A stretch of 60,000 nucleotides of DNA from Polytrichum commune. Lineage: Eukaryota; Streptophyta; Polytrichopsida; Polytrichales; Polytrichaceae. A program made the translations under genes and the position numbers. Under the pieces are notes generated by a model. That model did not search any database. It saw only the letters and a program-made list of their open reading frames with translations, and was not told the DNA's origin. The DNA lies in contig OX485806.1 in assembly GCA_950295325.1 (NCBI GenBank), forward strand, positions 22,322,001-22,382,000, written 5' to 3'. Every line of letters starts with the position of its first letter. Within the stretch, counting starts at the first letter, position 1. Below, piece by piece: positions 1-10,388 of this stretch.

Positions 1-20
1 TGGTGCGATGAGCTTTGCAG

Positions 21-3000
21 TGGCCCAACCATGGTGGTGGATTAAAAAACCGGCGAGAGGTTGAGGACGAGTGCAAAATCAGCCCCAAAACTGCCCCCAA
101 GCTCAACAAAAAATGGACTATGTTTACGGGCGGGGAGGTCACAACCACCCCCGCTATTGCAGGTGGCGCGATCTACTTTCCGACGTGGAGTGGTGAACTC
201 TTTGCAGTGAATGAAAAAAGTGGGAGCATTATATGGCAAAAGAATTTGACCCAACTACTAGGAGTTGAAACAATATACATTGCAAGACACACACCTGCTG
301 TGAATGATAAGTACCTACTTGTAGGTACCTTTTCACCAGTTGCACGTCTGCTTGCATTACACCGCAAGAGTGGTGACCTAATTTGGTCGAAAATGTTGGA
401 TGCAAATCCACTTGCGTGTATCACTATGTCGGGCACAATTTATGAAAGGTAATTAAGGTAGTCGAGTAAGTTAAATCATTAGCCCACCTAAAACCAACAC
501 TCTCAAATCTTGCCAATGAAGTACGTCCTATTGGTGTTGAGCATGTCCATCGTCTTAACATTAGGCTCCTGTGATGATTTAGATCTGTTCTACCAATAAA
601 TATCTGAACATAACCCGTATCACTTAATTACTTACAGATCTTAAATAAGATATACTGCAGTAATCTCCTTTCAAATGCTTACAATCTTGTTAAAAAAACT
701 AATACTAGCTACACTCAGCACTTTAAGTGATGGTTTAGGCACCGTCTGCTTTAGATAAGCTTACCACACATGAACATATGATGGAATAAGCAGGCTGCAC
801 ACACTTTCAAATCTCAAATCCAATCAGCTTGTTGATACTGAAATTCATTGTTGCACCACTTTATTTACTTCCCGGCAGTGCATATTATGTTGGCGTGTCG
901 TCGCGAACTGAAGGCACCTCGGTTACTCCGACGTTCCAAGGAAGCATGGTGAAAGTCGACATCAAAACCGGGCGTATCCAATGGCGGACCAAAATGCTCC
1001 CGGACAACGGGGGGAAAGCGAACTTGTATTCGGGAGCCGCATTGTGGGGTAGCAGCCCAGCTATTGACGTGAAACGGAACTTGGTGTTCATCGTGACCGG
1101 GAACCTCTACTCCGTTCCACCAGACGTACAGGCCTGCCAAATTAGAGAAGCGAACAAAACGGTCCCGGATGTTCCCGACCCGTGTATTCGGGCGGGAGAC
1201 AACTCCGAGTCCATCCTTGCCTTGGACTTGGACACGGGGAAGATCGTTTGGGCTCACCATCTCGGTGGAGTGGACGTCTGGAATGCCGCGTGTGTATCTG
1301 GCCCATCGCAACCCAACTGCCCTCCCGCCGCTGGACTCGATTACGATTTTGGCGAGGCGCCCATGCTGCTCACGGTGCATGGCAATAAATCGAGAGAGTC
1401 CAGAACGGGCGATGATGAAGAATGGCAGGATATTGTGGTGGCGGGACAGAAAAGCGGGTTCGTGTGGGCTCTCGATCGCGACGATGGGCATATCGTATGG
1501 GATGCAGTAAGAGCTTTGCTCACACCTGCCAGCAGATATCACATGCAGTTCCTTCTCACTTTGCTTGCCAAAATTGAATTTGTTTTCTTGCCACATCAAC
1601 TTTATCATGTGTTCCATCCAATGATGTGTGACTTGCAGTCAATTCCTTCAACAGGAGTAGTCATTTCTTGCCGAAACTAATAAGCTGTACTGCATTATGA
1701 CTATGCACAAGCCCTTTCAAACTTTCTCCAACGACAACTAGATTTTCCCTTCTGATTGTGGATGGCAACATATAAATCTTCTATCATAGTGCCACCCTCA
1801 TGGACCCTGACATTACATTAGGGAAATTACCGCTTAGAAGTACCCACATTATTTATTCTTCTGCATCTCACGTCCTCCCTTGACGATTCTTCTATTGTAG
1901 CAATGTAAACATCAAGCCAATAGTTTGACTGGTTGGGACTCATCTCGCAAGTGGTGTGGGTCATTCTCCACTAAGCCATGCTAGTGGTACCCACTATGGT
2001 CCACCGAATTATTGTACGAGTCAACATCTAAACTGATCATTTCAAAAGCCTGAGGGTAATGAGGGTTTGGTGTGTCTCGTAGGAGGTAGGAACAAGAGTT
2101 GATCCAGCTACCCTTGCCATGGCTATTTGAAAGAGCTTACCTCTCATGATTTGAGGCAATAGCTTGTAGGCGAAGAGACTCTAGAATTCATGTTAATGAC
2201 AAGTGTTGGCAATTATGGGCGTTTAACAATGGAGTGCTCTACAAGGATCCATAACTTATTCAAATTTCTTCGTTCTCCACCAAGCCATGCTAATGGTGTC
2301 TGCTATGGTTCACCCTATAATTGTGGGGGTCATCCAGTCACCCGGTCATCTCAAAAGATGAAGGTGTCAAGGGGCGAGCAAGGGGCTCGGTGAACCTAAT
2401 AGGGGGTTAGGAACAATGGATGTTCGACCTATGTTTGAGCTCTCCTAGTCACAATTGTTAGTTAGAGTTCACTTCTAAATAAAGGCAATAAAGACTCTAT
2501 AATTCATATTAGTGTTGACAAACATAGTCTTTATTTTTTATATGTTATTTTGTCACAACGATACATTTCTTTCTTGATCTTGGTCTAGGTCAATAGAGCG
2601 ATGTGTGAAGTTTTGGCATCAAATAGTGTTGTATTGGCTAAAATGTGAGTTTGAGAGCTTATGCATAAAGTCACCCAAATTTTCTTGATGCTGAACTTAC
2701 CATACCCAAAGAGTGGTGTCCGACTATTAAAAACCGAATTTCTTGCTTGTCCTACGAAGATGTGTAGGCGAACTTCTATGGCAACCTTGCATAGGCTAAT
2801 GTAGAATATAGGGTGGCATTTTCCATGGACACACCCTATTTTGGATCCAAAAAGTTTTCAGCATGGCAAGAGTAAGTCCAAGGACTTTCACTCAGTTTTC
2901 ACAGTAGGGTCGGACAAGCACACGAGATCTTGATAGAGAATTCTCTCACGGAAGGATCAAACCCACGATTACATCCCTCTTTGATCTGAGACTTCACGCA

Positions 3001-3495
3001 TAATTCTGCTGTAATTGTGGTGCACAGGTTGCTGGACCTGGTGGTGACGTTGGGGGAGCGTCGTGGGGATCCGCCACGGATGGAGAGCGTGTCTACACAA
3101 GCATCATCAACAACGAATATATGAACTTCACACTCGTCCCAACCTCTGTCGTCATCATATACGGTGGTTGGGTGGCCATAAATTCAAGTTCGGGCACAGT
3201 CCTTTGGTCCATTGCCGCTCCTGATGCATCGTACCCAGTAGGTCCTGTGAGCGTCGCCAACGGGGTCGTATTCGGGACAACGGTTGGAGCACCATCAGGC
3301 TCGGTGTACGCATTGGATTCGAAATCGGGCGATGTGCTATGGAAATACAAAGCCAACGCATCCCTCGCTGGAGGTATCTCAATTCACGATGGCTGTGTTT
3401 TCGTGGGTGAAGGTATAACACCCGGCGATGCGAGTGTCTTCCCTAACAGCACAATTGCTGGCCATGTCGTCAATGCTTTCTGTGTCGTTGACTAA
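21..3495 (+). CDS. PQQ-repeat (polyvinylalcohol dehydrogenase-like) protein, 5'-partial, 3 exons
   Basis: Exons 21-448, 879-1506 and 3028-3495 join in frame (phases 2, 0) through GT-AG introns and give 507 residues ending in TAA; the first exon, probably with a signal peptide, lies upstream of the window. The product matches the plant PQQ-binding-like beta-propeller family annotated as polyvinylalcohol dehydrogenase-like: it opens with WPNHGGGLKNRR and carries GWGSSP-type and NLYSVP signatures. Seven tryptophan-docking motifs of the propeller blades are visible (for example SGSIIW, SGDLIW, TGRIQW, TGKIVW, DGHIVW, SGTVLW, SGDVLW). Family proteins are putative secreted or periplasm-like quinoproteins; the plant substrate is unknown, so the enzyme name is only a family label. 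Exon order and phases argue for a working gene. Intron 2 is long (1.5 kb) and holds an internal direct repeat. Confidence 0.9.
1965..2525 (+). repeat. Degenerate direct repeat within intron 2 of the PQQ gene
   Basis: Two blocks, about 1965-2220 and 2275-2525, share the same order of short matches: an opening like CCACTAAGCCATGCTA, then GGTCCACC or GGTTCACC, TCTCAAAAG-like, GTTAGGAACAA-like, and GACTCTAGAATTCAT or GACTCTATAATTCAT near the end. They are diverged by substitutions and indels. The unit is unrelated to the flanking exons and probably an old tandemly duplicated insertion. Confidence 0.55.
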
Positions 3496-3623
3496 GTTGG
3501 AACTTGCCTTCCATGCTCTTGAAAAAAATCTATAAATTGGGAGCAACTGCACAACATCTAAGTTGGAACTTGCCTTCCATGTTCTTGAGAAAATCCTATG
3601 AATTGGAAGCACCTGCACAACAT
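3492..3623 (+). repeat. 66-bp tandem duplication spanning the PQQ stop codon
   Basis: Unit 1 (3492-3557) and unit 2 (3558-3623) both run from CTAAGTTGGAACTTGCCTTC to CTGCACAACAT with about ten differences. The TAA stop of the PQQ gene is inside unit 1, so the second unit repeats the stop codon context and the start of the 3' UTR. Confidence 0.85.
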
Positions 3624-5795
3624 CGGTACTGAAATAATGTATCCACTACTACGCCTTGAAATAAAACCTAAACATCCAGCTATCATATGCTAAGAGTTGA
3701 CGCCCATGGTAGACCAGTGGCCTGCGTCGATTGACTTTTGGGAAGAAACACAAGGATTAAGAGGAGGGCTATGTGAACCCATGTTTTCGGTGAGTACACT
3801 AATGCATTTTGACTCCTTTAATGTCAACTTATTCAGCACAGTAATGTCACAAATATGACACTTTCTTTCAGTGGAAACTAAGAACATCCCAAAGTTGATA
3901 GACAAATATAACATTAAATCCACCGAATTCCAATAGTGGTAGTTTAGTTTAGTTTAGTTTGGAGGGATAAATGGAAGGCAAATGCGATAGGAAGGTCTTG
4001 CTCAAGTATGTCATGGAAATTGTTAATTATAGCTGCAACTCTAACATGACGGACTATACACATTGTTGTTAGTTGAACAGTCTTGTGAGGTGTGTCAAGG
4101 AGGTGGATGCAACCATTCAAAATATGCTTTCCTTGTTTTTATAATTGAGGTTCTAATATTGAAGTTTCTTCAATATTATAAAGCTCCCAACTGAGTGATT
4201 GTTCTTGAAGGGGTTTCTATGATCCATCTCAAAGCGCGAAACTCTAGAGTCTTCTAAAAATTATTTGTTTTGAGTGTGAATTCCTTGACTACTTTTTGCA
4301 CACCCTTCTAGAGATATAAAACACGTGAGACAAAGGGTATATCCAAGTGGGCTATAAAGTATTTCGCATATCTGATTAATTTCTCTTGAAATGTACCCAT
4401 TATATTTTCAAAAAGAACTTTCGATACCCTAAACTTTTCAAGACTTCTATAATGTCTACTTTGGAACAGTATATCTATGATGCCTTATTTTTGTTGCACT
4501 ACATTTTCTAATGGAACACCAGTTCCCTGCCCCCCCCCCCCCAACAACAACGACATCACACATTGTGCATAAATTCATAAGTAACTCCAAGATTGATATG
4601 ACAATTTGTCAACCTCCATCAATGCTATATCCATTCATACAAAGTCCCACCATCAACCTTCACATAAGGTAAGAAGATCCAGTATCCTTCAATGGATGAA
4701 TTCAAAGGTAGTTTAACTCGTCCGAAATCTCATGAAGTATACTCTGGTCACGTGTGGGAGGGAGGAACCCTTATGTATAAGACTCAAATTTCTCCTTTGG
4801 TAAGATAAATAGACAAAAGTGCAAACCCAATCTCATGATATTACAACCAATTTAGCAATAGGTTCTACCAAATTCATTGGAATCATGAACCAAGTTCATT
4901 ATTTAGACAACCAATTTAACTTGAATGTTCAAACAATTTCACTACATGTTATGAACAATTTCATGATTTGGCACACAAATTTAAAAACAACATCACAAAA
5001 TCAACTTCATGGACTTTATAACTTTATTCCACAAAGAACAACACATCATGTATATGATTCTCCTAATCAGTCCTTATGACTTGCTCTACCAAAAATTTGA
5101 TTACCTCTTGTATCCAACCTTGGGCCATCTCTACATTGGTTTGTGTTGCTTGTTTCAATGTATAGTAATCAAAGACCAAAGAAACTAGGATTGCTTGCTT
5201 CCAACTTTAAGGTATTGTAGATAAAAGAAAAATCGACATCAAGGCTAGGCTTCCATGCAAACATATTACAAAGAGAAACAATGAACAACAAGAAGGCAAA
5301 GAATGCGAAACGAGAAGGCGAGAAATAGAGAATATGAAAATCACATAGTGTGAAAGCATTTATGAAACCGGTTTGGAAGATTCATGAAGTTGCTAGAGGT
5401 AAAGGTCCATTATCATGACATTGAGGTGTGCCAAATGTTGAGTTGATTTAGAAGACTCAAGAACAAATTTAAAAGGTTTATGAAATTGATAAAACACTCT
5501 GGCAACATTGGTTGGAAGGTTCATGAACTAACTTGGAACCTTCACGAAATCGAGTTGGGACTTTTGTGAAGTCACCTTAGCAAAGGAGTATTATGTGTTA
5601 GTCAGTATGAAATTCTTGCCCCAGTTCATTTACTCAATAATGAAGGACGAAAATATGTACCAAAATGCGGGTCAAATGTAGTTCTAGACTTATAGGCTCA
5701 TGTGTGTACACTACTAAAATTTATTTCACTAAAGCGTACCTATAATTTACAAAAAAAAAAGGAATTATATTGAAAAGGCATACAACCAATTAGTA
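3624..5795. other. Intergenic, no gene seen
   Basis: AT-rich sequence with no supported coding region. It holds a short TTTAG microsatellite (about 3941-3961) and a run of 13 C (4530-4542). The 86-codon open frame at 4819-5079 is low-complexity (Asn/His/Gln-rich) and resembles nothing I know. Confidence 0.5.
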
Positions 5796-6427
5796 TATTG
5801 TTCTCCCACTTAAGTACACATGTTGAACCGAAGTTGTTGGTGCGCACTTAGTTGGTAGGTGCGTACTTTACTCATATCGTGTTCTAGACCCTATGATCCG
5901 ATGAATAGCAACAGGAAATGGATGAAACTTGAGACAACCTACTTGACCAAAGCCCAACGATGTGAAATCGTTGCAAAGTTGAACAAGCCAAATGTGCAGA
6001 GCAAGCGGGCGCTGGGGCGGGATTATGAAGTCAGTGAAGGTGCCATCCAATAAGTTATGGAAACGATGCGAATTGAAGAAGAACTACCTATCGATGATGA
6101 AGTCTAGCCTATCGAGATATTTGCTAAATCTAAAAGTGCTACCGACTTCAAAGGCTTTGAAGGTCTATCATCCTTGACATAGACAACCAATTACTCTACT
6201 CCAATGTTCAAATGGAAACTAGACAATTGTATGATGAACTGTGACAATCGTTTGAGAGGTTTCATCAAAACATTAACAAATTGACAATGAATGTCAAGCG
6301 TAAAAAATTCATGCATTCACAGCACATGACTTTACATGACATGTTCAAACAATAAAGTATAAACCCTGATTTTTGTCAAAAAAATTGCACACTTAACTGA
6401 GATGCGTACTTAAGCGGGAGATTACTG
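5796..6427 (+). mobile_element. pogo/Tigger-type (Tc1/mariner superfamily) deletion derivative, 632 bp
   Basis: The ends are terminal inverted repeats: left TATTGTTCTCCCACTTAAGT, right (reverse complement) CAGTAATCTCCCGCTTAAGT, the latter with the CAGT start usual for pogo/Tigger ends. Each side is flanked by TA (5794-5795 and 6428-6429), the target duplication of this superfamily. Inside is a decayed transposase reading frame that keeps the N-terminal helix-turn-helix and the C-terminal tail but lacks the DDE core. It is therefore non-autonomous. Confidence 0.8.
5919..6355 (+). pseudogene. CENP-B/psq-type transposase remnant of the pogo/Tigger element
   Basis: One frame can be followed from about 5919 to the TAA at 6353-6355, broken by internal stops (TAA at 6051, TAG near 6107, TAG at 6180). 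The N-terminal part, LTKAQRCEIVAKLNKPN and RALGRDYEVSEGAIQ, fits the CENP-B N-terminal/psq helix-turn-helix of pogo-like transposases. It then passes directly to an acidic stretch (MRIEEELPIDDE) and a tail ending MTLHDMFKQ, like the C-terminal tails of Tigger proteins. The second DNA-binding domain and the whole DDE catalytic domain are missing. Confidence 0.7.
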
Positions 6428-7149
6428 TATCCCTGTCTACGCTACGTGACCTTCTTGTTAAGTAATAACATATTCGAAACTTATAATAGCCTAGTTGTAT
6501 CTAAATAATCAATAAAATCAATGCCTACACTCTACATTATGTACAACGTCAATGGTTCTAGAAGCCCCCCTTTAGTACATCCAACGTAACATTACTTAAA
6601 CTATGGAGCCTACTCCCTTTTCCAAATGGAGAAGCCTACTCCATAGCCCGAGAATCAGGCTTCATAGATAACATGTATTTGTGGCAGCAGTTATATGTGT
6701 CGATGTCAAGTTGACTAAGCTAGCTTGTGTTGGCCCCATGCAACAGGCACGTCGGCAACATCACAAATCTTTAAATTTAAGTAATTGTTGTCGGTACAGA
6801 TTTCAGGAGGTAGGTCCAGTTTTTGGTTTCCCTCAAATTGTGAACCATGCTCAAGTTAAGTACTATTAGCAAGAGAATAATACTCCAGTTGAGTGCAACC
6901 CATTATGACAGTGAGGATAGATTATAAAATCTAATATTCGGTTGGATCCAAAATGTGTCCATACTCTATGATAGAGGACACCCCGGGCATATCCGATCGA
7001 TCCTTTGCTAGAAGTTAAGATAGATAGAAACTCCGGTCCCTTTCAAGGGGCCATCGTGAATAAAGTGTCCTTTCGTAATGTCAATGACCCGATGCCCACT
7101 GGACAAGGGAACATTGGGGCAATACTACTCTCCCCTTTCGAGGATGGGC
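6428..7149. other. Intergenic with a Rep-C copy (about 6955-7077)
   Basis: No gene is supported; the 62-codon frame at 6681-6869 has no recognisable content. Bases near 7028-7075 (AGAAACTCCGGTCCC, then GTGAATAAAGTGTCC) match, on the opposite strand, the stretch at about 12175-12235, so this is a dispersed repeat, called Rep-C here. Confidence 0.5.
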
Positions 7150-7377
7150 ACTATAGTGACACACCATACTAGTTCCTAGCTAGCCACTAGTGCCTTGAAG
7201 ATACCGGACATGGTATCCCCCAAAGGGCTTTGAGGTACCCATACAACAAGGTCCAAGGACCCCCCCCCCCACCATAGTTGGGTGGACTAAGGTGGTGAGC
7301 ACCACGCCTGCATGGGGAATAGAACCCACAACCTCCTCATCGGGGGTCATGAGCCCTAACCACCAAGCCAAGGCCCG
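7150..7377 (-). mobile_element. tRNA-derived SINE-like element
   Basis: Read on the minus strand from about 7377, the sequence begins with a tRNA-like head: an A-box-like TGGCTTGGTGGTTAGGG (7354-7370) followed about 30 bases on by a B-box-like GGTTCTATTCC (7316-7326). It does not fold into a complete tRNA (no matching acceptor stem), and about 160 bases of unrelated tail follow, including a C10 run on the plus strand at 7261-7270. This is the layout of a tRNA-derived SINE. Its 3' border and target duplication were not found. Confidence 0.5.
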
Positions 7378-7829
7378 TGATGCCTGCTAGAAGCTAACTT
7401 TTGATGTTAGCATCATGCCGATGCGAAGTTATTAACGAAGGGCAAAATAAGGACCTCAGTATGTGAGCATATGGTACGTATGCTACTCTGGACATTGCTT
7501 CGATCAGTGACTCTCAAAATCTGTATCAAGAGTTGAGAAACTTACAAAAATGTAAAGCATTTGCAGAGCATGCAGGACCATATTGTTTGGACATTGCCAT
7601 AATCATTTCCAAGTGCCATGCATTTGAAAGGATAAATCACATAATCTCTTATCAGTTTTCATCAAATTAGACTTCATTGGCTTAATCTGAAGGTCGCCTT
7701 CAGCTAGATCATCACTGACTGACCTACTAGTGTCACAATCCGAACATGACCTTCATATTCTGCGTTCCAAATACAGTCATCGTTGCCCTACTTGGAGAAT
7801 AGATTGGACGTGAAACCCCTAAATGCCAG
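7378..7829. other. Intergenic, 3' flank of the 226-aa gene
   Basis: No gene, repeat border or structured RNA is recognised here. Confidence 0.4.
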
Positions 7830-8510
7830 TTAAAAATCAATTTTGATGACCTTGGCCATTCTGTTTCTGTTGGAGTTTCTTGCGGAATCTCTGTACACGC
7901 GCAGCACGGCCTCGATTTCCTCGTTTTTCGTTTTGTTGAGCTTGGACCAGTTGAAGATGTTGGAGCTGTGCCACTTGAACGTGGTGACAAACACGGCGGC
8001 CTGCCTCGACTTGTTGCTGAACGCGATGAGGTAGGAGGTGATGACGACGCCCGTGTTGATCGCGTCGTAGTAGCTGAACTCGGACGACCCGTCCCGGAAT
8101 GCGGGCGGCACGTTCGTGTAATCGCCTTCCACGACGTGGACGTCGTTCCGGGACAGCTTGAACAGCTCGAGGTCCTCGTTCGACACGACTTCGTCGAAGA
8201 AGTACAAGTACTTGCTCATGTCAAACAAATGGCCCTGCCAGTAATTCGAGGGGGTTTGCCTCGCCTGCTGCTTGTTCCCGACCCACTCCTTCTCATCCGT
8301 GCTGCGGTTATCAAACACTCCCGACTCCCGGATCGCAAGTGCGCCCTGCCCAGCTATCCCCACGATGCCCATCACCGAGTTAATGGCTCCCTGGTCGTCT
8401 CCTTCTACGGCTTTCGCGATCGCCCGGCCCGCACTGTAAACCTGGCCTAGCCCGGGAATCCACTTAATGACATCGTACGCGTCTTGCTCAGTGCTCTGTC
8501 CACCCCCCAT
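7830..8510 (-). CDS. Unrecognised single-exon protein, 226 aa, N-myristoylation-like start
   Basis: An uninterrupted frame runs from ATG at 8510 to a stop at 7830. Codon use is clearly GC-rich (many third-position C or G), unlike the AT-rich flanks, which supports a real gene. The protein starts MGGGQS (Gly2, Ser6), compatible with N-myristoylation and membrane anchoring. Next come a hydrophobic, Gly-rich stretch (about residues 14-62: KWIPGLGQVYSAGRAIAKA, NSVMGIVGIAGQGALAI), a charged middle with WVGNKQQARQTPSNYWQGH, and a Tyr/Phe-rich region with beta-strand-like segments (INTGVVITSYLIAFSN, AAVFVTTFKWHSS). The C-terminus is basic (NSNRNRMAKVIKIDF). I do not know the family. The first ATG is the natural start because the frame upstream is AT-rich. 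A lineage-restricted or horizontally acquired gene is possible but not shown. Confidence 0.7.
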   Translation of the reverse strand: MGGGQSTEQDAYDVIKWIPGLGQVYSAGRAIAKAVEGDDQGAINSVMGIVGIAGQGALAIRESGVFDNRSTDEKEWVGNKQQARQTPSNYWQGHLFDMSKYLYFFDEVVSNEDLELFKLSRNDVHVVEGDYTNVPPAFRDGSSEFSYYDAINTGVVITSYLIAFSNKSRQAAVFVTTFKWHSSNIFNWSKLNKTKNEEIEAVLRVYRDSARNSNRNRMAKVIKIDF

Positions 8511-8680
8511 AATATATAACTCAACTCACACACAGATCACTGCAACTTACACACACTAGAAACAAGTCTACAGAGCTAATCAATCTGAATTCTGTGTTGC
8601 ACGAATGACTCGGGAGCAAGCAGATTGACCAACCTCTGAACTTAGCACCGAATACTTGAGATCGGAGTGCCACAGACTTC

Positions 8681-8690
8681 TATTATATCC
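8681..8690 (-). promoter_or_regulatory. Possible TATA box of the 226-aa gene
   Basis: Minus-strand GGATATAATA lies about 170 bases upstream of the ATG at 8510, a plausible place for a TATA box with a 5' UTR of ~140 bases. No transcript evidence is available; AT-rich DNA gives such matches by chance. Confidence 0.25.
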
Positions 8691-9049
8691 TAAGTCGTGC
8701 AATCATCCATCTAGCTAAATTTGTGAAAATTCTGACAATCTGTTCGTCTTCCGAAGTCCGTAGTCCAACTCCCGAATAGGTACCATGTGGGATGAATCCT
8801 TGCTACCTAATAGTTCACAAGTATCACATGTCTGCAACTGCGCCACTGTTGAGTGGCATCTCCGATAGTGTTGGGCCGCATGGCCAGGGCTCCAAGGTCA
8901 AGTATATTATAATATGTACTTTGTTTACTCTCTTTTTTCTCTTTTTTTTTGGGTGTGTGTGTGTCTGTGTTTTTAACAAAAATGTAACAACAAGGTCTTT
9001 CATGATTGCCAAAGACCTATAAGTTAGATGGACCTTGAATGGTTATCTG

Positions 9050-9395
9050 TCCCAATTAGCCCACTTCTCCTAAGATATGAAATGTTCCATTAGTATGAGA
9101 TGGTTAGCAAATACAAATCAAAGTTGTAGCCATTTTCTCATCGTTTTCATTGGTCGCATGAATATCTTATTCATTATCAAAGTGAGTGCTCATTAAGTGG
9201 TCATATAGATTCCCCCTCCCAATTATGTTGACTATTGACCCTAAAATAGTCATCATATGTTGAGCACGTAGTCCACTCTCTTTTAAATACATATATTTTT
9301 AGTGTCCATTCTTGGAGCCACAGATAACCACATACCACTTAAAAAAAGATGTCCAATTAAGATAAGTAATTGAAATAGGCATGTCTACTTTATAC
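9050..9395 (+). repeat. Rep-A copy (dispersed ~350-bp repeat)
   Basis: This copy has the family landmarks in order: TAGCCCACTTCTCC, ATATGAAA, GAGATGGTTAGCAAAT, GAATATCTTATTCATT, GGTCATATAG, ATTATGTTGACTATTGA, GAGCACGTAGTCCA, AACCACATACCACT and GTCCAATTAAGAT. The same order recurs at about 30775, 36950, 37875, 39335, 47100 and elsewhere, and inverted at about 49425 and 51995. It encodes no protein. Confidence 0.75.
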
Positions 9396-9666
9396 AAAGT
9401 CACTGGAATCCAAAAAAAAAAGCTCAAAGTGAGGGAACTCTCTAGGGTGCACCTAGTGGAACCACATACCCCTGTGAAGGGTAAGGATTCTAAGCACGAT
9501 AAACTACTCAGATTAGGCCCCCTAGCATTCCAGCACATCTTCCTAGTATTCAACCTATGCTAGAGGATGGTCGCAGAGTTTGTTAGCCCCCCAAAAGCAT
9601 GTTGAAATTGTCAAGGACTTTGTTGTCAGTGTAAGCCTTTCCACCTACTATCCCCCTACTATAATT

Positions 9667-10380
9667 CTCGGGGGGTGCACCTTTCATTAAAACCTAGAAT
9701 CACGTGCGTTCACTGCATACTCTAAAAACCCCCTATATACAAGTTTTTTTTTTGAAATGAAGTAATACACATACAATTGCAACAATAAATATACAAGTAA
9801 CAATATGTATACACAAAAAAAATCCATTCATATATAGTCATTAACATAAGTATACAAATATATTTTTGAACAATAATCAACCCCTGTAATATGTATAACA
9901 AAATATCCTAGCTTTCATTAGCAAAGTTGTTGAAAACTTTTTCATCTCCCGGATGTAACTCATAAACATTTGATTCACCAATATATGTCATTGTAGCCAA
10001 TGCAATTATTGTCTCTAAGTCTACCATCAAATGATCAGTAAGATCATATGTCCACTTGTTGTTAGCCCCTTTTTGATACCAACATAAACCAATCTCCACA
10101 TTTGATGGACGGTCCATCAAGTCAATTGGATCCCTATACTCCACCCAACGATTACAAAACTTCCTCCGCATCCAATATGAAAACTTATGATATGTAGTAT
10201 AGTAACAGTACCATACAAGTACAATTATTGTATACTTTTTAAAGGCCTTCCATATATGTACGTAACTATAAATTATAACATGTATATCATATGTATATGT
10301 AATACGGCAAGGTCCAAATCAATACCCCTCCTGTGCACTCACGTATACTCGTACATGTTTAGTACAGTGCACCCCCCGAG
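9667..10380 (-). mobile_element. Non-autonomous 8-bp-TSD transposon (hAT-like), copy 1, 714 bp
   Basis: The ends are perfect 14-bp inverted repeats CTCGGGGGGTGCAC, flanked on both sides by the 8-bp duplication CTATAATT (9659-9666 and 10381-10388). An 8-bp duplication is typical of hAT elements, but the TIR sequence is not the usual CAGGG type, so the superfamily is inferred from TSD length only. Copy 2 at 12514-13229 is the same element in opposite orientation. The only sizeable frame is an 87-codon ORF. Confidence 0.85.
9908..10171 (-). CDS. 87-aa ORF carried by the 8-bp-TSD transposon, copy 1
   Basis: The frame starts MRRKFCNRWVEYRDPIDL and ends DEKVFNNFANES. It is kept open in both copies of the element, with only a few amino-acid changes between them. 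It has no zinc-finger, DDE or BED motif that I can see, and it is too short to be a transposase. Trp/Tyr-rich segments (GLCWYQKG, KWTYDLTDH) suggest a small folded domain, possibly a fragment captured from a larger gene. The function is unknown. Confidence 0.45.
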   Translation of the reverse strand: MRRKFCNRWVEYRDPIDLMDRPSNVEIGLCWYQKGANNKWTYDLTDHLMVDLETIIALATMTYIGESNVYELHPGDEKVFNNFANES

Positions 10381-10388
10381 CTATAATT

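Noticed and set aside
865-1617. 250-codon minus-strand ORF
   Set aside because: Antisense shadow of the GC-richer PQQ exon 2, which has clear family motifs on the plus strand.
7968-8450. 160-codon plus-strand ORF
   Set aside because: Antisense shadow of the 226-aa gene; its Arg/Val/Asp-rich composition is typical of the reverse strand of GC-rich codons.
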